A DNA stretch of 64,000 bases, from positions 1 to 64,000 of the IMG/VR virus record IMGVR_UViG_3300022745_000017; one strand, written 5' to 3'. Source of the stretch: a virus. The translations under genes and the position numbers were made by a program. The notes beneath the pieces were generated by a model, which was not told the origin of the DNA, searched no databases, and worked only from the letters and a program-made list of their open reading frames with translations. Shown here in pieces: positions 36,531 to 44,308 of the stretch (position 1 is the first letter of the stretch; each line of letters starts with the position of its first letter).

Positions 36531-37120
36531 ATGTGGTATTTGTTATAGATATGAAATACACAGACGCAGCGAAGTCCATTAGCCGAGCGCAAGCTTACAA
36601 CGCTGCGCTGGAGATGGACTTTTGTGTCTACAGCATCTTGGACTTGGTACTTGGCACCTTATGCATGCCGCGTGATTACGTGGATGAGTTCATAGACGCT
36701 ACGCAAGACGCAGACTTAGAGACAGCGTTTGCTAACTTGCTCGATTACTTCTACTGTGCACTCGATGCCATCTTAGATGACCAAGCCAGTGACATAGCCA
36801 TCCGAAATACACCCCAATTTAATAAAGATCAAGAGTTCCATTCTAAGATACACGCTAGTGACGACACTTACCTCAATGAGAGTGTCTCCAACACTTACCT
36901 CATCAGCACAGCGTTTGCTGAGCACGTCATCCAGACACTGCGCAGCAACCTCCCTGATGACCTGTTTTATCTCAAAGGTTACACTATCACCGATGCTAAA
37001 AAATTCCAGTTCGGTGGCCCTTACTACGTCACCGCAGAAATCGAAATCCTTAGAAAGTCCGTACCTCGTTTTAGACCTGTACGAGACTATTTGCGGCTTA
37101 GCAAGCTTTCCGCTCTTTAA
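36527..37120 (+). CDS. Array protein of unknown function (197 aa)
   Basis: The protein starts at the ATG that overlaps the previous stop by 4 nt (MNVVFVIDMKYTDAAKSISR). A second in-frame ATG near residue 29 precedes DFCVYSILDLVLGTL, which aligns better with the DLY motif of the neighbours. It is acidic and helical in the middle. A strand (YYVTAEIEILRK) that looks like the family's natural end is followed by 20 further residues that overlap the next frame. The true C-terminus may therefore lie earlier, or an indel may separate this gene from the next. Confidence 0.5.
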   Translation: MNVVFVIDMKYTDAAKSISRAQAYNAALEMDFCVYSILDLVLGTLCMPRDYVDEFIDATQDADLETAFANLLDYFYCALDAILDDQASDIAIRNTPQFNKDQEFHSKIHASDDTYLNESVSNTYLISTAFAEHVIQTLRSNLPDDLFYLKGYTITDAKKFQFGGPYYVTAEIEILRKSVPRFRPVRDYLRLSKLSAL

Positions 37121-37493
37121 CAACGAGGAAGTTTTAGAAACCGTCTTGAGGTTATTTTTTGAATACTTTGACGATGAGTGCGAGGCGCTGGATGATCTGG
37201 CGACCTATGTAGAGTGGCAATCAAAACTCGTCATGGAATCAATGCCTGTTGCGATGAGTGATGAAGCTTTGAAAGAAATGACATGGGTGTGTCAGAGCTG
37301 TCTCTACACTGCACTTGAAATATTTATAAGAACTTTGCGCAAACTAGGGGTCATTGACCATGCAAACAGACTACCATATGCGCTGGATAGGCGCTTGCCA
37401 AACAATAGAGTACTATGCAAACGAAAGCAAGTACTCCCTATACCCAGGCGCAGTGGCGATGGATATCCCGGAGCTGGCGCAGATATCTTCTGA
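36993..37493 (+). CDS. Array protein with VLDLYE motif, start uncertain (up to 166 aa)
   Basis: The convincing part starts at about 37060 with YLVLDLYETICGLASFPLF, the array motif, and continues as an acidic helical protein (FFEYFDDECEALDDLATYVE). No ATG, GTG or TTG lies just before it. The nearest candidates are GTG 37014 and ATG 36993, both inside the preceding gene and without ribosome sites. The last 45 residues become basic and proline-rich, overlapping the next gene in another frame. The annotation is therefore a best guess. A broken or frame-shifted reading with its neighbours is possible. Confidence 0.4.
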   Translation: MLKNSSSVALTTSPQKSKSLESPYLVLDLYETICGLASFPLFNNEEVLETVLRLFFEYFDDECEALDDLATYVEWQSKLVMESMPVAMSDEALKEMTWVCQSCLYTALEIFIRTLRKLGVIDHANRLPYALDRRLPNNRVLCKRKQVLPIPRRSGDGYPGAGADIF

Positions 37494-37824
37494 TCAATAT
37501 GTCCAAGGGGACTTACATAAAGAAGTCATCTGTGTAGACACACTCAAAGCAATTCGCAATCAGTGCAGTGCGCTTAACAACATCCACGTCCTAGCTGATT
37601 GCGAAGACTGGCGATTTGCTGTGTCTGTCGAAAAAGACGGTAGTGCTGATGAGGTCGACGTACTAAGCATTGCCTTAGGGATTTATGATAGATGCAACTA
37701 CCGCAGACTCTATACGCACGCTGGCAAACTAAGGTACTCATTTTACAGTGTCGTTGGCACTGTGCTGCTGATTATCCGCAATGACATCATGGCTAGGATG
37801 GTAAGAGATGAGACCATTGCCTGA
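37360..37824 (+). CDS. Array protein of unknown function (154 aa)
   Basis: ATG 37360 (MQTDYHMRWIGACQTIEYYA) is taken as start; a TTG two codons earlier is less likely. The first 44 codons overlap the previous frame. In that stretch this frame looks more protein-like than the other. The protein ends with the family-like closing strand (YSFYSVVGTVLLIIRNDIM). Its last 17 nt overlap the next gene. No function is recognised. Confidence 0.5.
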   Translation: MQTDYHMRWIGACQTIEYYANESKYSLYPGAVAMDIPELAQISSDQYVQGDLHKEVICVDTLKAIRNQCSALNNIHVLADCEDWRFAVSVEKDGSADEVDVLSIALGIYDRCNYRRLYTHAGKLRYSFYSVVGTVLLIIRNDIMARMVRDETIA

Positions 37825-38206
37825 CACTGTAATCGTTGACTTACATGACTGTGCCGAGGTACTGCCTAAACACATCAGAGATGTTTTACATCCTGGGGAT
37901 TGGACGACACTGATGCACTTGGCCATTGATCAATGCATCAGTGTTTATATCCACCGACCGGACTACTGCCGCCTAGATCTAAGGATGCTGAGGTGTTACC
38001 GCAGAGCCCCGTCTTATCGCAACATGAATATAACCGAGGACGTTTGTAGAGACATCAAAACGAGCTTTGCAACGCTGTGCGAAGCAGTTCGCCACCGGCT
38101 GTGGATGACGCTAGGGCCACAAGCCGCTGGAGAAGACGGCGGTCTCGATTATATGGTGGTACAATTCGCTTTCAGTCGCGTCATCTTGAGACGCTTTAAA
38201 AATTGA
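37808..38206 (+). CDS. Small array protein with VIVDLH motif (132 aa)
   Basis: The protein begins MRPLPDTVIVDLHDCAEVLP, matching the array motif with His in place of Tyr, and ends in the closing strand YMVVQFAFSRVILRRF. AAGAG precedes the ATG inside the upstream gene, which overlaps it by 17 nt. It is the last clear member of the array. Function unknown. Confidence 0.6.
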   Translation: MRPLPDTVIVDLHDCAEVLPKHIRDVLHPGDWTTLMHLAIDQCISVYIHRPDYCRLDLRMLRCYRRAPSYRNMNITEDVCRDIKTSFATLCEAVRHRLWMTLGPQAAGEDGGLDYMVVQFAFSRVILRRFKN

Positions 38207-38217
38207 GGTCATAGAAA

Positions 38218-38610
38218 ATGTTTAATCTAGTCGTCGGTAACAGCTACACGTTCAACATGTTGGCTCCCCAGACGTTTGGCGCTACTTTTGTTAACGCAAA
38301 AGTAGAAGGCATTGTGAGTTATAACATCGCCATGCTCACGGAGAATGTGGCTCACTTGCACGCCAAGGTGTTGCCTTACCTGCCAGCGGGCACCAGCGCA
38401 GATCCGGCTAACTTGAGCTATGTCATCATCACGACCATGTCAGGAGCAAGGCGCGCTATAGCGATGGACTGGATCGCTGACCAGCCTGCTGAGAGTGGTA
38501 CGAGTGTCATTGTGTTTCGCTGCGTGGGTAGTGCCTCCGATGTGGCTGCTTACATGGCCATGTTCGCAGAAAACAATCGCCAAGTCATTGACTACACCCT
38601 GTCTAACTAA
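38218..38610 (+). CDS. Small beta-barrel protein, SH3-like virion protein family (130 aa)
   Basis: The protein begins MFNLVVGNSYTFNMLAPQTF and is a run of short beta strands (FGATFVNAKVEGIVSYNIA). The opening VVGNxYTFNxLAP resembles a family of small jumbo-phage proteins I recall as annotated with an SH3-like barrel fold and virion location. Neither point can be verified from sequence alone. Codon use is more G/C-biased than in the array before it. A long perfect hairpin follows. Confidence 0.55.
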   Translation: MFNLVVGNSYTFNMLAPQTFGATFVNAKVEGIVSYNIAMLTENVAHLHAKVLPYLPAGTSADPANLSYVIITTMSGARRAIAMDWIADQPAESGTSVIVFRCVGSASDVAAYMAMFAENNRQVIDYTLSN

Positions 38611-38613
38611 CCC

Positions 38614-38657
38614 TTAAGCCCACCTACTCACAGATCGTTGTGAGTAGGTGGGCTTAA
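38614..38657 (+). terminator. Hairpin terminator before the DNA polymerase gene
   Basis: Perfect 18-bp arms (TTAAGCCCACCTACTCAC and its complement) with an 8-nt loop are followed by AAAA on the plus strand. The T-rich element is absent, so the structure may instead protect the 3' end of the transcript. Confidence 0.65.
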
Positions 38658-38710
38658 AAAACCATGATTCTTTTGTATTGTTTGTGAGCTAACTCTTACC
38701 TCTTAAAACC

Positions 38711-40891
38711 ATGTCAGAAGTCATCGAAAATCCTTTTCAGTTGCAAACCCACGAGTATGTCCGTGACATCAATCCTCTCAAACACTATATCGAGAATCAA
38801 GCACTCGGTTTGAGCAAGATGCGCAACATCCCTTTAGACAAAGCTAAAGAGATCGTGGTCTCGATGCTAAAGCCCGGTGGTGTCTTTGAGTTTAAAGACC
38901 CGAAGATCGTTTATCTCCAGCGCAAAGAAAATGGAGACCGTGAAAAGCGTGAGTCTACATTTTTAGCTTATATCAAGGATTCTGTCAAAAAGCGTGAATT
39001 GATATCTCCGAGTCTGGCGACTTATCTCCATCCTGATGTTAAAGTCTCCTTGCTCTCGGAGTTCATGGACTTTGGCGTGGCCAAGCGCAATAGCGCCAAA
39101 CAAGCCCAGCATGAAGCAGAGGCGGTTGGCGATAAGTTCATGGCGGAGTTCAAGAAGTGCGAGCAAACTGGTGCTAAGCGTACAAACAACGCTGGCTCAG
39201 GAGCGCAGTGCACAGAGTCTACACCTTTGTTTAACCCGACTGCCCACTCGACACTGACTTCTAACTGTCGCTCTACAGCTGGTAACGGTAACGCTAATAA
39301 CGAAAAACTACTAGCTGGCAATCGTCACTATTGGTCAAGTGAAGTTGTAGTCAACAATATCATCTCCATTAGCATCTTGACAGACTTGCAAGCTGTTAGT
39401 GCTGTGATGAAGAAGTATAAGCTTCATGTGCCTAGTGTAGACGATGTCATGAAAGTGATTCGTTACTCGACGGACTTGTATTGGCGCAATGAGAGCAAGA
39501 TGGCTTTCATTCATGAGCTAGTCTCTAAGCTAGAGCCCGTTGAGCGCGCTGCGTTTGTGTATGTCAGTGACTTGTACCACTTGAGGCTTTTCAATGAAGC
39601 CTTTATGCGCAACTTCTTGTCTACCTTGGCAGCAAAGACATATGGTGACATCACTGATGAGGTCGCTTATGCGATCATCAAGTCAGCTAATGAAGACGTG
39701 CTTAACTTTGCTCAGCTGGTTTGTCGCAAAGAGACCATGGGGCATGGCAAGAAGCACTCTCAGATGGGCGAGCAAGCCAGAGCTATCTTGGCGAGCACGA
39801 TCAAAAACATCCAGTCTGTTATCAACGCGCACAGCGATCTGATACGTGCCTTTCTCACGACGCCCAATATGCCTGCGAGTATGGCGTATTTCCCGTCCAG
39901 TATTCGGCGTGTGGTGGTGACAGGTGATACTGACTCAACGATTTTCACCGTACAAGAGTGGGTGCTTTGGTTTAAGAACAAGGTTTGCTTCGATGACGAA
40001 GCTGTGTCTATCGCTACGGGGATGAGCTTTTTTGCCAGTGCGACAATCACACACTTGTTGGCCATCATGAGCTCGAACTACGGTGTGGTACAAAAGCGTC
40101 TGTACCAAATCGCTATGAAAAATGAGTTCTTCTATCCGATCTACCTGTTGACTCATTTGGGTAAACACTACGCTGCACTCATGGGCGCTAAAGAAGGCGC
40201 TGTTTACAAAGACATGGTGCTCGATATCAAGGGTGTGTATCTTAAGTCTTCTACCCTGCCTGAAGATATTCGTGTGCGGGCTGTGCAGATGATGAAAGAC
40301 ATCTTCAATGAGCTGATGGAAACAGGTGTGATCAGCATCATGAAGTACATTCGTCTTGTGACCAATGTAGAAAAGCTCATTGAGCACTCGATCGCTGCTG
40401 GTGAGTTCACTTACTTGCGAGCTGGTCAGATCAAAGACGCCGAGACTTACTCCAAGGAAGAAAGCAAGTCGCCTTTCCAGATGCACCATTTCTGGAACCA
40501 AGTCTTCGGTGAGAAGTATGGTGAAATGCCCCTACCCCCATATGACACCTTGAAGTTCTCACTGACTTGTAAGAACAGGACTGACACAAAGCGTTGGCTA
40601 GCCTCCATCGCAGATGAGAGTGTACGCAAGCGCCTTGAGACGTACATGGCTAAGAATGGTAAAACACATTTGACGACTCTGAACTTACCGACTGTCATGA
40701 TGATGAACACTGGTTTTCCTGTAGAGATTTTGCCTGTACTCGATATGCGCAAGATCGTTAAGGACATCAGTAAGATTTTCTACATTTTGATGGAAGTGTT
40801 AGGTGTATTTACCCAAGGCGAAAAGAAAGTAGATCGTTTGATTGGAGACATGTATCCCCTTGAAGAGATCGATCTGAAAATTGAACTATAG
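38711..40891 (+). CDS. Divergent family-B-like DNA polymerase, catalytic part
   Basis: This 726-aa protein carries GDTDSTIF near residues 404-411, the motif C of family B polymerases with the catalytic Asp pair. The segment TSNCRSTAGNGNANNEK, followed by LAGNRHYW, near residues 182-207 resembles the motif B region of phiKZ-type polymerases. I cannot find motif A (DxxSLYPS) or the 3'-5' exonuclease motifs. The polymerase of this phage is probably split, with the rest encoded outside the window. It is expected to replicate phage DNA inside the phage nucleus. The ATG has no Shine-Dalgarno sequence. A bidirectional terminator follows the gene. Confidence 0.7.
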   Translation: MSEVIENPFQLQTHEYVRDINPLKHYIENQALGLSKMRNIPLDKAKEIVVSMLKPGGVFEFKDPKIVYLQRKENGDREKRESTFLAYIKDSVKKRELISPSLATYLHPDVKVSLLSEFMDFGVAKRNSAKQAQHEAEAVGDKFMAEFKKCEQTGAKRTNNAGSGAQCTESTPLFNPTAHSTLTSNCRSTAGNGNANNEKLLAGNRHYWSSEVVVNNIISISILTDLQAVSAVMKKYKLHVPSVDDVMKVIRYSTDLYWRNESKMAFIHELVSKLEPVERAAFVYVSDLYHLRLFNEAFMRNFLSTLAAKTYGDITDEVAYAIIKSANEDVLNFAQLVCRKETMGHGKKHSQMGEQARAILASTIKNIQSVINAHSDLIRAFLTTPNMPASMAYFPSSIRRVVVTGDTDSTIFTVQEWVLWFKNKVCFDDEAVSIATGMSFFASATITHLLAIMSSNYGVVQKRLYQIAMKNEFFYPIYLLTHLGKHYAALMGAKEGAVYKDMVLDIKGVYLKSSTLPEDIRVRAVQMMKDIFNELMETGVISIMKYIRLVTNVEKLIEHSIAAGEFTYLRAGQIKDAETYSKEESKSPFQMHHFWNQVFGEKYGEMPLPPYDTLKFSLTCKNRTDTKRWLASIADESVRKRLETYMAKNGKTHLTTLNLPTVMMMNTGFPVEILPVLDMRKIVKDISKIFYILMEVLGVFTQGEKKVDRLIGDMYPLEEIDLKIEL

Positions 40892-40904
40892 AGCTAAGGC
40901 TCTG

Positions 40905-40942
40905 GCCACTGGTACTGGAGTTTACACTCCAGTACCAGTGGC
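40905..40942. terminator. Bidirectional terminator between convergent genes
   Basis: Perfect 16-bp arms (GCCACTGGTACTGGAG and its complement) with a 6-nt loop exactly fill the gap between the DNA polymerase stop and the stop of the convergent minus-strand gene. Confidence 0.75.
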
Positions 40943-42025
40943 TTACAGATAACCCAGTAGTTTAGAAAACTTAGCCTTCTCCTCGAAAAACAAATCAGAA
41001 GGCAATACCTCTTGCATGATCTCGATGGTGCTGTCAGACTTGATGGACTTGGCCATCTGGTAAATGTCGTGACGATTGGCCGCTGAGCTCTTGACTTGAC
41101 CTAAGTCAATCAAGAATAATACTTCATCAATCCGAGCTAGCTGGAGTGCCCAGTTGATTTGCCTTGTCAGAGACACTTCCGGTATCTTTAAGAACTCTCC
41201 TGCGTTGGTGAGTGTGATCAAATCCATACACTCTAGCATTGCATCAAAGTCGGCCTTAGCCAAACGAATGTTGCCAAGCATCTTAGAGATGCCTCTGTCC
41301 ACATGCGCTGTGTGATTGGCTAGATTAAAAGGGTGGTATTTGAAGCTTACGTCCGTGTAGTCGTTTTGTCCGTAGTGCAAACGCATCAGTCTTTTGATAA
41401 TCGCATTATCGAGCTGACTATAGAGAATGTTTGGAATGACAAACCGCGCAACAAACTGTGTGGTCGTTCCAGCGTAGTCATTAGCTGAGCACCATTTCTT
41501 ATAAGAGCGGTACTGAAGAGCTAGGCGAGGGATATCGATCTGGAAGATAGACAGCCCGGTTTGTGTTGAGTATGCTTGCCCATTGGCTAGCATCAGCGCT
41601 AGATCCGACTTAGGGGAGCGCAGCACCTTGATAGCTTGTACATTCCACCACTGGGCTTCATCATGGTTAGGATTGAAAGACTCGTTGACACTGATCAATA
41701 GCTCTGTTGAGCCTGCACCAAAAAAGAGACCCTTAAAGACCCTACCTACATTGTAAGGCCCAGTCCAACCAAGCATCGAAGTCATAGAGACTGCGTTAAG
41801 TGCGATATCGTCGATGTAATTATAGGGACTTTGTGTAGGTGGTGTTGGCACGGAGTTCAGCAGGCGTACAAGCAGGTGATCTGACTTAACCACAAAGACG
41901 TGCTTGCGGTAGTAGTCAATCGTCGTAGCGATGTTTTGGCGCATCATGCGGCGCACATAAGGCCAAATGATCGGATGCTGTACACCAGACACAATTGGAC
42001 TATAGTAGGTAAAGTAATCGAACAT
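40943..42025 (-). CDS. Unknown protein (360 aa)
   Basis: The protein begins MFDYFTYYSPIVSGVQHPII, with TTTTAAGG before the ATG. It is a single-gene minus-strand unit facing the DNA polymerase and divergent from the chimallin candidate. It has mixed alpha/beta character, rich in aromatic residues, with a hydrophobic patch (GRVFKGLFFGAGSTELLISV). No motif is recognised. Virion or early-function roles are both possible; the context does not decide. Confidence 0.6.
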   Translation of the reverse strand: MFDYFTYYSPIVSGVQHPIIWPYVRRMMRQNIATTIDYYRKHVFVVKSDHLLVRLLNSVPTPPTQSPYNYIDDIALNAVSMTSMLGWTGPYNVGRVFKGLFFGAGSTELLISVNESFNPNHDEAQWWNVQAIKVLRSPKSDLALMLANGQAYSTQTGLSIFQIDIPRLALQYRSYKKWCSANDYAGTTTQFVARFVIPNILYSQLDNAIIKRLMRLHYGQNDYTDVSFKYHPFNLANHTAHVDRGISKMLGNIRLAKADFDAMLECMDLITLTNAGEFLKIPEVSLTRQINWALQLARIDEVLFLIDLGQVKSSAANRHDIYQMAKSIKSDSTIEIMQEVLPSDLFFEEKAKFSKLLGYL

Positions 42026-42211
42026 GTGGATGACCTTAAAAGCTTTTCGTATGAATATTTACGCCGCGTTGACATACGATGTCCGACACAGATGCAAACA
42101 TTAATTTTTTACACAATCACCTATAGTGTGTAGAAGATTAGCGTCTTCACACTGATCGGCGTAAGCTGGTCAAGCGAAGCTGTGTTGTCTTTTGTGGTCT
42201 TAAAAAATTTG

Positions 42212-42223
42212 ACCCACATATCA
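42212..42223 (+). promoter_or_regulatory. Candidate promoter of the chimallin-like gene (CCACATATCACC)
   Basis: CCACATATCACC lies 57-68 nt before the start of the 646-aa gene, and matches the recurrent motif. The remaining divergent spacer (42026-42211) contains a weak hairpin near 42133-42148 and a CACCTATAGTGTG sequence at 42117, but no gene. Confidence 0.45.
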
Positions 42224-42279
42224 CCCTTATGACTTGACATCCGTGTCGTGTCGTTTTAACTCTTGCAAGAGGATTTTTC

Positions 42280-44220
42280 ATGTCGACTCCCACTGGGATC
42301 AAAATCGGTGGCGCTTCCCCTTTGGTGCGCCCTGTAACCACCGCCCCTGCCGCTGCACCCGCAGCTCCTTCCTCCCCCGCCTACAGTAAGCGAGAAGATG
42401 CAATGGAAAAAGACAAAGACTTCGATCAGCGCGCCAACTGGCGCGCTAAAGCCATCAGCACCCCCAGCCAATCTGCGCAAGCCGGTGACCTGCTGGAGCT
42501 GACCCGCAAGGTCATGAGCGATTACAACATCCCTGGCTGCAAGCTCTCGGCCGAGCTGGTCTCTGGCACGACCTACGGCCTGCTGTTCTCGACGGTGGTG
42601 GTGCGCCTCTCTGCTGGCTCCAGCCATGCGGTGTACATGCTGGCTGCTGAAGGCAGCTTCGCCGATGGTCGCTACCCCGACGCTGTCGTCAAAGTGGCCA
42701 ACTCCGGCGAAGTAAGTGTGGCCCGTGGCCCGATGGACGCACTGGGCGGCAAGTATGCCAAGACTTTGACCGACCATGTCTTGGCTGGCCTGCCCCACGG
42801 TGACACCCTCATCTACGTGGGCAACACCTACGTCCCGCGTGAGTGGGATTGTGGCGCGGACACGAGCGTCAACGTGCGCACCAAGGTGGTTGGCCTGATC
42901 GTCAACGCCATCGCAGCGGTGGCCGCTGAGTTCACCGAGCAACGCGGCGAGCAGCCCATCAATTTGGCAACATGGTTGCAACCAGGTGAAATCCTGGAAG
43001 CCGCTGTTTCGTTCGGCAACGAACCTCGCCCCAATGCCCTCGGCGTGCCCACTCGCACCGATGTCATCATCGACCTGCGCACTGCGGTGACTGGTCGCAC
43101 AGCTGTGCGTGAACGCGACCGCGACGGGTTCGACTTCATGGACTTGAACACCACCAAGGGCGGCGGCACACTGGCGTCGATCGGTGGTTGGCTCCAAGCC
43201 GAATGGATGCCTGAAACGGGCGAGGTCGTGCGTGACTCCGAAGGCCGGATCTTGCCGCGCCCCTTGGCGGCTCGCTTGATCTTGAGCAACCTCGTCAGCA
43301 CCGAAGCCAAGTGCTTGTCCCTCACCACGTTGGCGGTGGCAACGGCAGCGGTAATGCGTCAAAGCAGCATCTGGTGGCATGGCTTCAAGCCGCGCTACAA
43401 TGCCACGCAAGCGGTGAAGGACGCCACGAACGTGGGCGCGCTGGATGTGCTGGTGAACCTGGCCGAACGGATGACGCCGCGTACCGCCATGGGTGACATC
43501 CCCTATGGCGAAGTGCAACGCCTGGGCAGCGACGCTGAGTGGGATTTCTTCATGAACGCCAGCTTTCAGCAACGTCTGGCCATCGGCTTGCTGGTGCCTG
43601 CGGCTGATCCCGAAAGCTGGGCCCTCGATCCTTTCCTGCGCTCAGCGCTGGGCGATCCCGACAGCGATGCCTTGATCGCAGGGTTGCTGAACTGGTTGAC
43701 CAACAACAAGTTCGCCGACTACTACGACGGTGGCTCGATCTGCCTACCCTACTCCGAGCAGGTGCAAACGGGCACCTACACCGGCAGTGATGGCATGCCA
43801 CGCCCCATCGAGGACGTTGACTTGACCGCCGTTTGCGCCCGCTTTGGCAAGCAGCAGCCTGACGGCATCGTGGCCTGGATGAACGCCGTCAACGACGCCA
43901 ACACGTCGTTTGCCCGCTCGGCAGCCAGCCGCGCGACGATCCGTGACACGGTGCTGGGTGTGCCCAGCAAGGTGCGTGGCACTGCCACCATCGTGATGCT
44001 GCGTGGCCATGTTCTGGACGCCGCACAACGTGCCATGGACGCCGCCAAGGTCAGCCCGCGTGTCATCGCTCCTGGCCTGGCTGCCATCGATCAGCGCCGT
44101 CAAGGTGCTCGCTGGGGTGATGCCTTGCTGGACAGCCGCACCTACGGGCGTGGTCGTGGTGGTGACGACGGTGGTGGCAGCACGCTGAGCCTGCGCAGTC
44201 GCGCCTTCCGCAACGCTTAA
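42280..44220 (+). CDS. chmA: Probable chimallin (phage nucleus shell protein)
   Basis: This 646-aa protein is a strong candidate for the shell of the phage nucleus. Three points support it. Its size is close to known chimallins (about 600-630 aa). It lies directly upstream of the non-virion RNA polymerase beta'-N gene, the same order as phiKZ gp54-gp55. Its codon use is extremely G/C-biased, like sheath, tube and PhuZ, as expected of one of the most abundant proteins. The N-terminus (residues 1-45) is Pro/Ala-rich and flexible, and the C-terminus has a Gly/Arg/Ser-rich tail (RGRGGDDGGG and then SRAFRNA). Flexible ends link chimallin protomers in the lattice. I do not recognise a sequence motif unique to the family, so the call rests on context. 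AGAGGA precedes the ATG. Confidence 0.65.
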   Translation: MSTPTGIKIGGASPLVRPVTTAPAAAPAAPSSPAYSKREDAMEKDKDFDQRANWRAKAISTPSQSAQAGDLLELTRKVMSDYNIPGCKLSAELVSGTTYGLLFSTVVVRLSAGSSHAVYMLAAEGSFADGRYPDAVVKVANSGEVSVARGPMDALGGKYAKTLTDHVLAGLPHGDTLIYVGNTYVPREWDCGADTSVNVRTKVVGLIVNAIAAVAAEFTEQRGEQPINLATWLQPGEILEAAVSFGNEPRPNALGVPTRTDVIIDLRTAVTGRTAVRERDRDGFDFMDLNTTKGGGTLASIGGWLQAEWMPETGEVVRDSEGRILPRPLAARLILSNLVSTEAKCLSLTTLAVATAAVMRQSSIWWHGFKPRYNATQAVKDATNVGALDVLVNLAERMTPRTAMGDIPYGEVQRLGSDAEWDFFMNASFQQRLAIGLLVPAADPESWALDPFLRSALGDPDSDALIAGLLNWLTNNKFADYYDGGSICLPYSEQVQTGTYTGSDGMPRPIEDVDLTAVCARFGKQQPDGIVAWMNAVNDANTSFARSAASRATIRDTVLGVPSKVRGTATIVMLRGHVLDAAQRAMDAAKVSPRVIAPGLAAIDQRRQGARWGDALLDSRTYGRGRGGDDGGGSTLSLRSRAFRNA

Positions 44221-44240
44221 GCAATTAAGCGCTAGTGGCT

Positions 44241-44270
44241 AAAGAGGGGAGCGAATTCGCTCCCCTCTTT
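44241..44270 (+). terminator. Perfect palindrome terminator after the chimallin-like gene
   Basis: A 30-nt perfect palindrome with centre GAATTC and outer AAAGAGGGG / CCCCTCTTT arms is followed by TATGCCGTTTG. It begins 20 nt after the stop. Confidence 0.75.
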
Positions 44271-44308
44271 TATGCCGTTTGATCAACCTTTTCCTTTTGT
44301 AACAACAC

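Noticed and set aside
42256-43572. 438-codon minus-strand frame antisense to the chimallin-like gene
   Set aside because: It mirrors the high-GC codon bias of the sense gene; its composition is His/Gly/Arg-rich and it has no upstream ribosome site or neighbours in an operon.
44241-44270. Palindromes as restriction-like or attachment sites
   Set aside because: They sit directly after stop codons, often with T-rich tails, so termination explains them better than att sites; no integrase is present.
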